Position numbers and translations under genes: made by a program. DNA of 64,000 bases from CAMLIZ01 sp036231905 (GTDB lineage Bacteria > Pseudomonadota > Gammaproteobacteria > Burkholderiales > Burkholderiaceae_C). Positions 44,023 through 55,415 of the stretch are shown here, piece by piece. The stretch spans positions 434,001-498,000 of the forward strand of contig NZ_JAZARE010000001.1 in NCBI RefSeq assembly GCF_036231905.1. The letters are read 5' to 3'. Position 1 is the stretch's first letter. Every line of letters begins with the position of its first letter. The notes below the pieces were generated by a model. It saw only the letters and a list, made by a program, of their open reading frames with translations, had not been told where the DNA came from and made no database searches.

Positions 44023-44056
44023 AGCTGGGTCGATTCCCAGCTGGGAACGTTCCCAG
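44023..44056. repeat. Overlapping palindromes after paaZ
   Basis: AGCTGGG (44023-44029) and CCCAGCT (44036-44042) form an inverted repeat with a 6-nt loop, overlapping a perfect 16-bp palindrome CTGGGAACGTTCCCAG (44041-44056). It ends 9 nt from the paaZ stop codon. No T run follows, so it may be a 3' stabiliser, a factor-dependent terminator or a protein site. Confidence 0.5.
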
Positions 44057-44065
44057 GGCGGCGCG

Positions 44066-46116
44066 TCAGCCGCGCTTGGCCACCAGCGTCAGGATGTCGT
44101 AGCTGGCCACCAGCTCGCCGTGCTGGTTCATCACCTGCACGTCCCACGCGACCACGCCCTGCGGCGCCTGGTCCTTGCGCGGGGCCTTGTCGATCTTGCG
44201 CTTGGCGGTCAGGCGCGCCTGGATGGTGTCGCCGATGGCCACCGGCTTGACGAAGCGCAGCGTGTCCAGGCCATAGTTCGCCAGCACCGGGCCGGGCGCC
44301 GGCGAGACGAAGAGGCCCGCCGCCGCCGACAGCACGAAGTAGCCGTGCGCGATGCGCTGGCCGAACTGCGTTTCCTTGGCCGCGATCTCGTCGAAGTGCA
44401 TATAGAAGTAGTCGCCCGACACACCGCCGAAGTTGACGATGTCCGCCTCGCTCACCGTGCGCCGATGCGTGAGCAGCGAGTCGCCGATCTGCAGATCCTC
44501 GAAGTGCCGGCGGAAGGGGTGCACCTCCGATTCACGCACCGCGCCGCCGCGCACGTACTCGCCAGTGATCGCTGTCAGCATGGTGGGTGAACCCTGTACC
44601 GCCGCGCGCTGCAGGTAGTGCTTCACCGCGCGCAGCCCGCCCAGCTCCTCGCCGCCACCGGCGCGGCCCGGGCCGCCGTGCTTCAGCAATGGCAGCGGCG
44701 ATCCATGGCCGGTGGACTCGGCGGCCGCTTCGCGGTCCAGCACATGCAGGCGGCCATGCCAGGCCGCCAGGCGCGGCACCGCCTGCGCCGCCACTTGCGG
44801 CGAGTGGGTCACCAGCGTGGCCACCAGGCTGCCGCGGCCACGCGCGGCGAGCACCAGCGCCTCGTCGAAATCGCCATAGGGCATCAAGGTGCTCACCGGG
44901 CCGAAGGCTTCCACGTCGTGCACCGCGTCGTTCGTCATCGGCTGCTCGCACAGCAGCAGCGTGGGCGAGAAGAAGGCGCCTTCGCGCACGCCCTCGCCCA
45001 CCGGCCTGAAGCCGTCGCGTTCGCCGAACACCAGCTGGTTGCCTTGGAGCAGGCGCGCCACGCGCTCGCTCACGTCGGCCTGCTGGCTGCGCGAAGCGAG
45101 CGCACCCATGCGCACCCCCTCCACCGACGGGTCGCCCACCACCACCTTGGCCAGCCGCGCCTTCAGCGCCTGCGCCACGGCATCGAGCTGCGCGCGTGGC
45201 ACCAGCGTGCGGCGGATCGCGGTGCACTTCTGCCCCGCCTTGACCGTCATCTCGCGCACCACCTCCTTCACGAAGAGGTCGAACTCCGGGGCATCGGGCG
45301 TCACGTCCGGGCCGAGGATGGCGCAATTGAGCGAATCGGCTTCGGCATTGAACGGCACCGAGTGGCGGATGAGATTGGGATGCACCCGCAACTTGGCCGC
45401 CGTGTCGGCCGAGCCGGTGAAGGTGACCACATCCTGCCCGTCCAGCCGGTCCAGCAGGTCGCCGGTGCTGCCGATCACCAGCTGCAGGCTGCCCGCAGGC
45501 AGCAGGCCGGACTCGTGCATCAGCCGCACCACCGCCTCGGTGAGGAACGACGTGCTGGTCGCCGGCTTGGCGATGCACGGCATGCCCGCCAGGAAGCTGG
45601 GCGCGAACTTCTCCAGCAGGCCCCAGATCGGGAAGTTGAAGGCGTTGATGTGCACCGCCACGCCGCCGCGCGGCACCAGGATGTGCGTGCCGGCGAACTT
45701 GTTCTGCTTGCCCAGCGGCACGGCCGGGCCTTCATGCACCAGGTTGCCCGAGGGCAACTCGTTGCTGCCGACGCTCGCATAGGCGTAGAGCGTGCCGGTG
45801 CCACCTTCGATGTCGATCCAGCTGTCGGTGCGGGTGGCGCCGGTGTGCATGGACAGCGTGTACAGCTGCTCCTTGCGTTCGTTGAGGTAAGCGGCCAGCG
45901 CTTTCAGGCGCGCGGCGCGCTGCTGGAAGTCCAGCGCCAGCAGGCCGCTCACCCCTTCGCGGCGCGCATGCTGCACCGCCTCGCCGAAGTCGATCGTCTC
46001 GGCATGGGTCAGTGCCACTGGTTGCCCATTGACCGCACTGGCCAGCGCCTGGCCGGGTTGGCCACCCAGCCAGCGGCCGGCGATGAAGCTCTGCAATTGC
46101 AGCGGAGAGGGCATGT

Positions 46117-46120
<4 letters not shown>
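44066..46120 (-). CDS. paaZ: Oxepin-CoA hydrolase / aldehyde dehydrogenase PaaZ
   Basis: Bifunctional ring-opening enzyme of phenylacetate degradation: it hydrolyses oxepin-CoA and oxidises the resulting aldehyde to 3-oxo-5,6-dehydrosuberyl-CoA. 684 aa (E. coli 681). N-terminal ALDH domain with E260 (FNAEADSLN) and the catalytic C299 (KAGQKCTAIRR), and C-terminal MaoC/hot-dog hydratase domain with SGDYFYMHFDEIAAK near 570. I chose ATG 46120, which overlaps the livF stop by 4 nt; the frame is open far upstream as a shadow of livF. Last gene of the paa-liv unit. Confidence 0.96.
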
Positions 46121-46880
<760 letters not shown>

Positions 46881-46884
<4 letters not shown>

Positions 46885-48716
46885 GCCGCCGCCCCTTCTT
46901 CCACGATCAGCGCATCGGCGCCGCCCAGATAGGCTTCGAGCACGCGCGGGTCGGCTTGCACTTCGCGCGGCGAACCGTGCGCGATGACCTGGCCGAATTC
47001 CAGCACCGTCACCCGGTTGGCCAGCTGCATCACGAACTCCATGTCGTGCTCCACCACCAGGATGGCCAGCCCCTCGCGCCGCAGTTGCGACAGCAGTTCG
47101 GCCAGCGCGCGCTTTTCCAGGTGGCGCAGGCCGGCGGCCGGTTCATCCAGCAGCAGCACGCTGGGTTGGCCGGCCAGCGCCCGCGCGATCTCCACGATGC
47201 GCTGCTGGCCCAGCGGCAGCGAGCCCGCCGCTTCGCCAGCCTGTGCGATCAGGCCGCAACGTTCGAGCTGCACGCGCGCCTCGTTCAGCAGCGCCGCCTC
47301 CTCGGCACGGTCCAGCCGCAACATGGCCTTGAGCCAGCCGCTATGCCCACGCAGGTGCGCGCCCAGCGCCACGTTGTCCAGCACGCTGCGCTCCTTGAGC
47401 AGGCGCACATGCTGAAAGGTGCGGCCCACGCCGTGGCGGGCGAACTCGCGCGAAGGTTTGCCGGTCATCGGTTGGCCGCCCAGCCGGACCTCGCCCGCGC
47501 TGGGATCGTCAACGCCCGAGATCATGTTGAAGAAGGTGCTCTTGCCGGCACCGTTGGGGCCGATCAGCGCATGCACCTCGCCGGCCTTCACCGCCAGGCT
47601 CACGTCCTGGTTGGCCACCAGGCCGCCGAATCGCTTGGTGACCTGCTGCGCCTGCAGCACCACCTCGCCATGCGCCGGCAAAGGCCGGCGCGACAGGGGC
47701 AACGGCGCCGCGTGCAGCGCCGAGGTCGGCTGCCGCAGCCAGCGGCGCGCCTGTCCTGCCAGTGCGGGCCACAGGCCACCCGCCGCGCGCTGCAGCACCA
47801 GCAACATCAGCATGCCGAACACGATGACTTCGAAGTTGCCGCTGGCGCCCAGCAGGCTGGGCAGCACGTCCTGCAGCGTCTGCTTCATCATCGTGATGAC
47901 GGCAGCGCCCAGCACCGCACCCCACAGGTGGCCGGAGCCACCCACCACCGCCATGAAGAGGTATTCGATGCCCAACCCGAGGTTGAACGGCGTCGGGTTC
48001 ACGAAGCGCTGCAGGTGCGCGTAGAGCCAGCCGGACACCGCCGCCAGCATGGCCGCCAGCACGAACACCTTGATGCGCTGGCGCGCGGTAGCCACGCCCA
48101 TGGACTCGGCCATCACCCGACCGCTCTTGAGCGCGCGGATCGCCCGCCCCTCGCGTGAATCCAGCAGGTTGTGCAGGCCCCACAGCGCCAGCAGCAGCAC
48201 GGCCCAGATCACACCGCCCAGCACCCGGCCGGAGCCCAGGCTCCAGCCGGCGATCTGCAGCGGCGGAATGCCGCCGATGCCGGTGTGGCCACCCAGCAGC
48301 TCGAGGTTGCCGAACAGGAAATACAGGCTCAGGCCCCAGGCGATGGTCGCCAGCGGCAGGTAGTGGCCGCCCAGCCGCAAGGTGACGGCGCCCAGCGCCC
48401 AGGCCACCACCCCGGTGATCACCAGCCCCAGCACCAGCCCCACCCAGGGCAGCAGCGCCGAGCCTGCGGGCAGCCCCAGTGCCGCACCGGCCGCCGGCGC
48501 GGTACACACCCAGGCGGTGGCATAAGCCCCCAGCCCGACAAACGCCGCCTGTCCGAACGACGTGATGCCCGCGATGCCGGTGAGCATCACCAGCCCCACG
48601 GCCACGATGGCGTACAGGCCGATGTAGCACAGCAGGGTGATGGTGAACGGCGGAAGGAAGCCCCAGGCGGCTGCCAGCAGGGCGACCGCGACCAGCGTGA
48701 GGTGGCGCGCCCTCAT
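46881..48716 (-). CDS. Fused ABC transporter permease-ATPase (LivM-LivG)
   Basis: A single 611-aa reading frame from ATG 48716 that joins a LivM permease (about 1-315, eight or nine membrane segments, with LTGIAGITSFGQAAFVGLGAYA near 45 and EYLFMAVVGGSGHLWGAVLGA near 251) to a LivG ATPase (about 350-611, Walker A GPNGAGKS at 386-393, LPLGQQRIVEIARAL signature, Walker B VLLLDEPAAGL). The two are joined by a Pro/Arg-rich linker near 325-350. No separate livG exists in the cluster. It follows livH with stop and start overlapping by 1 nt (TGATG). Confidence 0.93.
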
Positions 48717-49747
48717 CACTCGTCCTCCTCGACGTGGCGGCTGCGCAGTGAGCGCCACAGCAGCACCGGGATGATGAGCGTGAAGACGATCACCTCCTTC
48801 AAGGCACTGGCCCAGAAGGCGGAGAAGCTTTCCAGCAGCCCCACCAGCACCGCGCCGGCCATCGCCAGCGGGTAGCTCGCCAGGCCGCCGATGATGGCCG
48901 CGACGAAGCCCTTCAGGCCCATCAGGAAACCGGTGTCGTACTGGATGGTGGTGATGGGCGCCACCAGCATGCCGGACACCGCGCCGATCAGCGCCGCCAG
49001 TGCAAAGCTCAGGTCACCGGCCAGCGAAGTGGGGATGCCCATCAGCCGCGCGCCCACCCGGTTGACCGCGGTGGCGCGCAAGGCCTTGCCCACGATGCTG
49101 CGCTCGAAGAACACGAACAGCAGCGCCGACAAGGCCGCGGCCACACCCACCACCACCAGCGACTGCCCGGTGATCTGGATGCCATTGCCCACGTCGAAGC
49201 GCGCCTCCGAAAACCGGGAGGTGCTGAAGCCTTCGGGCCCGAACAGGTACAGCCCCAGCCCCACCAGCACGCCATGCAGCGCCACCGCGGCGATCAGCAA
49301 GGTGAGCACGGTGGCATCGGCCAGCGGGCGAAACGCGAGCCGGTACAGCAACGGCCCCATCGGTGTGATGAGCAGCAAGGTGGTGCCCACCTGGCCCGCC
49401 AGCCCGGTGGGCTTGAGCGCCAGGCTCATCAAAGCGGCGGCGCCTGGCAGCAACAGAGTCCACACCAGGGTCACGGGCCAGTCCACCGCCAGGCCGCGCT
49501 GCTGCCGCACCAGCTCCACCAGCAACACGCCGGCGGCCAGCGCGAGCAGCAGCCACAGCGTGGGCGGCGTGTGGCCGGCCTGCAAGGTGGCCAGCGACAG
49601 CGCCCCCAGCGCCACCAGCTCGCCCTGCGGCACGAAGATCACGCGCGTGACCGAGAACACCAGCACCAGCGCAAGCGCCAGCAGCGCGTAGATCGCGCCA
49701 TTGACGATGCCGTCCTGCGCCAGCAGGGCGGAGATTTGCAAGTCCAT
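48716..49747 (-). CDS. livH: Branched-chain-type ABC transporter permease LivH
   Basis: 343-aa inner-membrane permease, partner of the LivM half. Start ATG 49747 (MDLQISALLAQDGIVNGAIYALLALALVLVFSVTRVIFVPQGE). The family signature region FALAALIGAVSGMLVAPI and MGLKGFVAAIIGGLASYPLA are visible in the C-terminal half. About 10 membrane segments, somewhat longer than E. coli LivH (308 aa) because of an extra loop and segment near 75-125. The frame is open upstream over livJ only as a shadow. Confidence 0.93.
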   Translation of the reverse strand: MDLQISALLAQDGIVNGAIYALLALALVLVFSVTRVIFVPQGELVALGALSLATLQAGHTPPTLWLLLALAAGVLLVELVRQQRGLAVDWPVTLVWTLLLPGAAALMSLALKPTGLAGQVGTTLLLITPMGPLLYRLAFRPLADATVLTLLIAAVALHGVLVGLGLYLFGPEGFSTSRFSEARFDVGNGIQITGQSLVVVGVAAALSALLFVFFERSIVGKALRATAVNRVGARLMGIPTSLAGDLSFALAALIGAVSGMLVAPITTIQYDTGFLMGLKGFVAAIIGGLASYPLAMAGAVLVGLLESFSAFWASALKEVIVFTLIIPVLLWRSLRSRHVEEDE

Positions 49748-49806
49748 CGGGGTCCTGTGGCGGCGTTGGACAACACGCCCGCCGAAGCGGGCGCTGCACA
49801 TGGCGG

Positions 49807-50955
49807 TCAGTTGTCGTATTTCCAGGTGCCGTTTTCGATCTTCACCATCACGCGGCCGCGCTTGTCCAGGCCCAGGTGGTCGTTGGGCGAGGTGTTGAAC
49901 ACACCGTGCGCACCCGGCATTTCCTTGATGCCTTCCAGGCCGTCGCGCAGGGCGGCGCGGAACTCCGGCGTGCCAGGCTTGGCCTTTTTCAGCGCCGCGG
50001 TGGCCGCGTTCTGGAACATCAGGCCGGCATCCCAGGCATGCGCGCCGAAGGTGGACACGGTGCCCTTGCCGAAGGCCGCTTCGTACTTGGCGATGTAGTC
50101 CAAAGCGCTCTTGCGCGTGGGGTGGGTGGCCGGCAGCTGGGTGGCCACCAGCACCGGGCCGGCGGGCAGGAAGGTGCCTTCCACGTCCTTGCCGCCCACG
50201 CGCAGGAAGTCGTTGTTGGCCACGCCGTGGGTCTGGTAGTACTTGCCGGCATAGCCGCGTTCCTTCAGGCCCTTTTGCGGCAGCGCGGCCGGGGTGCCCG
50301 AGCCGGCGATGAGCACCGCGTCGGGCTTGGCGGCCACCAGCTTGAGCACCTGGCTGGTCACCGAGGTGTCGGTGCGGTTGTAGCGTTCGTTGGCCACGAT
50401 CGTCAGGCCCTTGGTGCTGGCGATCTTGTTGAACTCGTTGTACCAACCCTCGCCGTACGCGTCGGCAAAGCCGATGAAACCCACCGTCTTGACACCGCCG
50501 TTCTCCATGTGGGAGGCGATCGCCAGCGCCATCATGATGTCGTTCTGCGGCGTCTTGAACACCCACTTCCGCTTGGCGTCCATGGGCTCCACGATGCGCG
50601 AGCTGGCCGCCATGGAGATCATGGGCACCTGTGCTTCGGACACCACGTCGATCATCGCCAGCGAGTTGGGGGTGATGGTGGAGCCGATCACGATGTCCAC
50701 CTTGCTCTCGCCGATCAGCTTGCGGGTGTTGGACACCGCCGTGGTGGTGTCGGACGCATCGTCCAGCACGATGTAGTTGACCTTCTCGTTGCCGATCTGC
50801 TTGGGCAGCAGGGTGAGGGTGTTCTTCTCCGGAATGCCCAGCGACGCGGCGGGGCCGGTGGCGGACACGGTGACGCCGACAGTGATGTCGGCGAGCGCGG
50901 CACACGAGCCGAGGGCGAGCAGCGCGGCGGCTGCGATGCGGGACAAGGTCTTCAC
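49807..50955 (-). CDS. Periplasmic substrate-binding protein of the paa-linked ABC transporter
   Basis: 382-aa Peripla_BP_6 protein of the LivJ/LivK class. GTG start at 50955 overlaps the TetR gene stop. Signal peptide KTLSRIAAAALLALGSCAALA, cleavage after residue 22. The mature part starts DITVGVTVSATGPAASLGIPEKN, typical of aromatic- and amino-acid-binding members, and ends ENGTWKYDN. By context the ligand is probably phenylacetate or a similar aromatic carboxylate; the sequence alone does not prove this. Confidence 0.92.
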   Translation of the reverse strand: MKTLSRIAAAALLALGSCAALADITVGVTVSATGPAASLGIPEKNTLTLLPKQIGNEKVNYIVLDDASDTTTAVSNTRKLIGESKVDIVIGSTITPNSLAMIDVVSEAQVPMISMAASSRIVEPMDAKRKWVFKTPQNDIMMALAIASHMENGGVKTVGFIGFADAYGEGWYNEFNKIASTKGLTIVANERYNRTDTSVTSQVLKLVAAKPDAVLIAGSGTPAALPQKGLKERGYAGKYYQTHGVANNDFLRVGGKDVEGTFLPAGPVLVATQLPATHPTRKSALDYIAKYEAAFGKGTVSTFGAHAWDAGLMFQNAATAALKKAKPGTPEFRAALRDGLEGIKEMPGAHGVFNTSPNDHLGLDKRGRVMVKIENGTWKYDN

Positions 50956-51644
50956 GGGATGTCTCCTTCTGTAGAGGAATCGTTGGCCAGGGCCAGCGTA
51001 GCAGTTGCAGTGCGCCGGCGCACCGCGGTTTTACGAGGAGCAGCGGCCTTCAGCTTCACGGCGGCCAGGCCACCGAAGAACAGGTCGGCCACCACTTCGC
51101 TCATGGCCTCGTGCGTGAGCGCGCCGTCCGGGCGCAGCCAGGTGAACAGCCAGTTCATCATGCCGAACAACAGCATGGTCAATGGCTTGTGCAGCCCGGC
51201 CCTTTCGGTGCCCGGCCGCACTGCGGCGATGGCATCCGCAAAGGCGCCCACCACGCGGCGCTCGCCATCGAGCACCCGCTTGCGATGAGGCGCGGGCAGG
51301 AACTTCACGTCCTGCGTGAGCACCCGGTGCTCATGCTGCGAATGGGCATAGTCCCGCACGAAGCGCAGGATCAGCTCGCGCAGGTGGGCTTCGGGCGCCA
51401 GCTGGAGCGCGCCCACTTCCGCCACGATCGCCTCCAGGTGGTCGATATGGTTCTGCGCGATGCCGGCCAGCAGGTCGTCCTTGTCCCGGAAGTAGTGGTA
51501 CAGCGCGGGCTTGGTCACGCCGCAGGCCGCGGCCACCTCATTCATCGAGGTTCCGGGGTAGCCGCTTTGTGCAAACAGCTGCGCCGCGCGCGCGAGCATC
51601 TCGTCGCGCTGCTGGTCGTAGGTGGCGGAGCGGCCGCGTGCCAT
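50952..51644 (-). CDS. paaR: TetR-family regulator of the paa operon (PaaR-like)
   Basis: 230 aa. N-terminal HTH at about 12-58 (MLARAAQLFAQSGYPGTSMNEVAAACGVTKPALYHYFRDKDDLL) and a C-terminal ligand-binding domain with TetR_C helices; the last 30 residues are basic and variable. It sits inside the operon between paaE (6-nt gap) and the ABC binding protein (4-nt overlap). In beta-proteobacteria such as Azoarcus a TetR-type PaaR represses paa genes and responds to phenylacetyl-CoA. Here the palindrome in front of paaK is its likely operator. Autoregulation would follow from its place in the transcript. Confidence 0.85.
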   Translation of the reverse strand: MARGRSATYDQQRDEMLARAAQLFAQSGYPGTSMNEVAAACGVTKPALYHYFRDKDDLLAGIAQNHIDHLEAIVAEVGALQLAPEAHLRELILRFVRDYAHSQHEHRVLTQDVKFLPAPHRKRVLDGERRVVGAFADAIAAVRPGTERAGLHKPLTMLLFGMMNWLFTWLRPDGALTHEAMSEVVADLFFGGLAAVKLKAAAPRKTAVRRRTATATLALANDSSTEGDIP

Positions 51645-51650
51645 CAGGTT

Positions 51651-52733
<1,083 letters not shown>

Positions 52734-52736
52734 CAT

Positions 52737-52806
52737 GCCTCCCGCCGGGCCGCCCCAAGGGAGGCATGCGCCCCCGCGGGGGGCAGCGAACGATAGTGAG
52801 CGTGGG
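52737..52806. repeat. REP-like palindromic element between paaD and paaE
   Basis: GCCTCCC (52737-52743) and GGGAGGC (52759-52765) are perfect inverted arms; a second palindrome CCCCC-GC-GGGGG (71-82 of the same line) follows, then a conserved-looking tail AGCGAACGATAGTGAGCGTGG. It resembles a dispersed intergenic repeat I recall from Comamonadaceae-type genomes. On the minus strand the second arm of the first hairpin contains the paaE ribosome site. Confidence 0.6.
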
Positions 52807-52812
52807 GGTTCA

Positions 52813-53337
52813 TCAGATCGGTTTGAAGTGTTCGAAGGGTTCGCGGCAGGCGACGCAGCGATAGAGCGCCTTGCAGGCGGTGGCGCCAAAGGCGGACAGG
52901 CGCTCGGTGTTGGCGCTGCCGCAGCGTGGGCAGGCAACCGCCTCGGCGTTGCGCCGCACCATGCGGATCGGTGTGCCCTGCGACGCATCCACCGGCCCCG
53001 GCGGCGCGATGCCGTATTCACGCAGCTTGCGCTTGCCTTCCGGCTGGATCCAGTCGGTGGTCCAGGCGGGTGCGCGCTGCAAGGTCATGCGCATGGGCCC
53101 CAGGCCGGCGGCTTCCAGCGCCTTGCGCACATCGGCTTCGATCACCTCGGTGGCCGGGCAGCCGCTGTAGGTGGGCGTGAGCACGACCTCCAGCTCGTCG
53201 GCGTGATCGCGCACCTCGCGCACGATGCCCAGCTCCACCACCGACACCGCCGGCACTTCGGGATCCAGCACCCCGTCCAGCACGCGCCAGGCCTGCTGCA
53301 CCCGCGTCGACGCGCCGGGCTGCGGCCCGATCACCAC
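52813..53337 (-). CDS. paaD: Phenylacetyl-CoA epoxidase maturation protein PaaD
   Basis: 174-aa protein needed for iron-sulfur or diiron assembly of the epoxidase. N-terminal MIP18/DUF59 domain (WRVLDGVLDPEVPAVSVVELGIVREV near 17-42; TPTYSGCPATEVIE near 54) and a C-terminal zinc-ribbon-like part with CPRCGSANT, ACKALYRCVACREPFEHFK. GTG start at 53337 overlaps the paaC stop by 7 nt. Confidence 0.94.
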   Translation of the reverse strand: MVIGPQPGASTRVQQAWRVLDGVLDPEVPAVSVVELGIVREVRDHADELEVVLTPTYSGCPATEVIEADVRKALEAAGLGPMRMTLQRAPAWTTDWIQPEGKRKLREYGIAPPGPVDASQGTPIRMVRRNAEAVACPRCGSANTERLSAFGATACKALYRCVACREPFEHFKPI

Positions 53338-54104
53338 ACGCCCCCGGGATAGGCGCGTTGCAGATACTGCATCTCGGCCAGCAGGTAACCCATGTGCTCG
53401 GTGTGGCGGCCGCGCTTGCCTTCGCTGACGAAGGGTGTGTCGGCCGGGATCGCCAGGCCCGCTTCGCGCAGCACGCTGGTCATGTCGAGCAGCCAGGCCT
53501 CCCGCAGCTCGGCGCCGCTGGGCCCGAGGCCGCTGCGTGCGGCCGCTTCGTCCACAGCGTCAGCGGCAAACAGCTCCGAGGTGTACGGCCACAGCATCTC
53601 CAGCGCAGCATGCATGCGGCGGGTGGACTCTTCGGTGCCGTCGCCCAGGCGCACCACCCAGTCGGCGGCGTGCTCCTGGTGGTAGCGCGCCTCTTTCACC
53701 GCCTTGCCGGCGATGGCGGCCAGCTCCGCGTCGGAGGATTCGGCCAGCCGCTCCCACATCAGCTTGAGCCAGGTGGCCACGGCGAGGTTGCGCAGCACGG
53801 TGAAACCGAAGTCACCACGCGGCAGCTCCACCAACGTCATGTTGAGGAAGTCGCGTTCGTCGCGCAGGAAGGCAAGCTGGTCCTCGTCATGGCCGCGGCC
53901 GTCCAGCCGCGCCGCATGGGCGAGCAGCGCACGCGCCTGGCCCAGCAGGTCCAGCGCCATGTTGGCCAGTGCGATGTCTTCTTCCAGGATGGGCGCATGG
54001 CCGGCCCATTCGCCCAGGCGTTGCGCGAGGATGAGGCAGCTGTCGCCCAGGCGCAGCACGTATTGCACTTCTGGCGCGGTGCCGACGGAGATGCTTTGCG
54101 TCAT
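53331..54104 (-). CDS. paaC: Phenylacetyl-CoA epoxidase structural subunit PaaC
   Basis: 257 aa, ferritin-like fold without a complete metal site; it forms a heterodimer with PaaA in the monooxygenase core. Sequences ILEEDIALANMALDLLGQARALL near 40-62 and KAVKEARYHQEHAADWVVRLGDGTEES near 135-160 match the family. It lies 9 nt after paaB. Confidence 0.95.
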   Translation of the reverse strand: MTQSISVGTAPEVQYVLRLGDSCLILAQRLGEWAGHAPILEEDIALANMALDLLGQARALLAHAARLDGRGHDEDQLAFLRDERDFLNMTLVELPRGDFGFTVLRNLAVATWLKLMWERLAESSDAELAAIAGKAVKEARYHQEHAADWVVRLGDGTEESTRRMHAALEMLWPYTSELFAADAVDEAAARSGLGPSGAELREAWLLDMTSVLREAGLAIPADTPFVSEGKRGRHTEHMGYLLAEMQYLQRAYPGGVW

Positions 54105-54113
54105 TGTCTGGGC

Positions 54114-54407
54114 CTACATGTGGTCGACTTCAGACGGCAGCGCGTAGAAGGTGGGGTGGCGGTACACCTTGTCTTCCATCGGGTCGAAGTACATGTCCTT
54201 GTCGCCCGGGTCGGAGGCCACGATCTGGTCGGAGCGCACCACCCACACGCTGGTGCCTTCCTGGCGCCGGGTGTACACGTCGCGCGCCAGCTGGATCGCC
54301 ATCTGCGGGTCGGCCGCATGCAGGCTGCCGCAGTGCTTGTGGTCCAGGCCAGCCTTGCTGCGCACGAACACTTCCCACAGCGGCCATTCATTCTTGGGCG
54401 CAGTCAT
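54114..54407 (-). CDS. paaB: Phenylacetyl-CoA epoxidase subunit PaaB
   Basis: Small 97-aa subunit that bridges the PaaAC heterodimers. WPLWEVFVRSKAGLDHKHCGSLHA near residues 8-31 and the end YRHPTFYALPSEVDHM are diagnostic. ATG 54407 overlaps the paaA stop by 4 nt. Confidence 0.95.
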   Translation of the reverse strand: MTAPKNEWPLWEVFVRSKAGLDHKHCGSLHAADPQMAIQLARDVYTRRQEGTSVWVVRSDQIVASDPGDKDMYFDPMEDKVYRHPTFYALPSEVDHM

Positions 54408-55405
54408 GCGGCCTCCTTCATCTTCGATTGCTTCTCGGCATGCGCGAGCGCGGCTTCGCGCACCCAGGCGCCGTCGTCCCAGGCCTTGACCCGCATGGCC
54501 AGCCGCTCCTTGTTGCAGGGCCCGTGGCCGTTGACCACGCGCCAGAACTCGCTCCAGTCGATGGCGCCGAAGTCCCAGTGGCCGCGCTGCTCGTTCCACT
54601 TCAGGTCCGGGTCGGGCAAGGTCACGCCGAGCAACTTGGCCTGCTCCACCGTGGCGTCGACGAACTTCTGGCGCAGGTCGTCGTTGCTGATGCGCTTGAT
54701 GCCCCAGCGCATGCTTTGTGCGGTGTTGGGGCTTTCGGCATCGGGCGGGCCGAACATCATCAGGCTGGGCCACCACCAGCGGTTGGTGGCGTCCTGCACC
54801 ATCGCGCGCTGGGCGTCGGTGCCCTTCTGCATCATGGTCAGCAGGGACTCGTAGCCTTGGCGCTGGTGGAAGCTCTCCTCGCGGCAGATGCGCACCATCG
54901 CGCGCGCATACGGCGCATAAGAGCAGCGGCAGATCGGCACCTGGTTCATGATGGCCGCGCCATCCACCAGCCAGCCGATCACGCCCACGTCCGCCCAGGT
55001 GAGCGTGGGGTAGTTGAAGATCGAGCTGTACTTGGCGCGGCCGGTGTGCAGCGCGTCCAGCATCTGGTCGCGCGAGGTGCCCAGCGTTTCGGCGGCGGCA
55101 TACAGGTACAGGCCATGGCCACCTTCGTCCTGCACCTTGGCCAACAAGATGGCCTTGCGCTTGAGGGTGGGCGCACGGCCGATCCAGTTGCCCTCGGGCA
55201 GCATGCCGACGATCTCCGAGTGCGCGTGCTGGCTGATCTGCCGCACCAAGGTCTTGCGATAGTTGTCCGGCATCCAGTCTTTCGCCTCGATGAACTCGCC
55301 CGCATCGATGCGCTCGTCGAAGCGCTGCTGCAGCTGGTGTTCCTCGGCCGTCTTGAGTCCCTTGCCCTCTTCCTTGGGGGCAAGGTCCATGGCTTGCGTG
55401 TACAT
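54404..55405 (-). CDS. paaA: Phenylacetyl-CoA 1,2-epoxidase catalytic subunit PaaA
   Basis: 333-aa diiron oxygenase subunit that turns phenylacetyl-CoA into its ring 1,2-epoxide using O2 and PaaE electrons. Metal-binding ExxH motifs are visible in VQDEGGHGLYLYAAAETLG near 91-109 and REESFHQRQG near 175. Starts 10 nt after the paaK stop and is coupled to paaB. Confidence 0.96.
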   Translation of the reverse strand: MYTQAMDLAPKEEGKGLKTAEEHQLQQRFDERIDAGEFIEAKDWMPDNYRKTLVRQISQHAHSEIVGMLPEGNWIGRAPTLKRKAILLAKVQDEGGHGLYLYAAAETLGTSRDQMLDALHTGRAKYSSIFNYPTLTWADVGVIGWLVDGAAIMNQVPICRCSYAPYARAMVRICREESFHQRQGYESLLTMMQKGTDAQRAMVQDATNRWWWPSLMMFGPPDAESPNTAQSMRWGIKRISNDDLRQKFVDATVEQAKLLGVTLPDPDLKWNEQRGHWDFGAIDWSEFWRVVNGHGPCNKERLAMRVKAWDDGAWVREAALAHAEKQSKMKEAA

Positions 55406-55415
55406 GATGGTTCCC

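Noticed and set aside
53022..53340. Possible frameshift or fusion between paaD and paaE because the paaE frame stays open upstream
   Set aside because: paaD is complete in its own frame with all its cysteines, and paaE has a full N-terminus at 52733.
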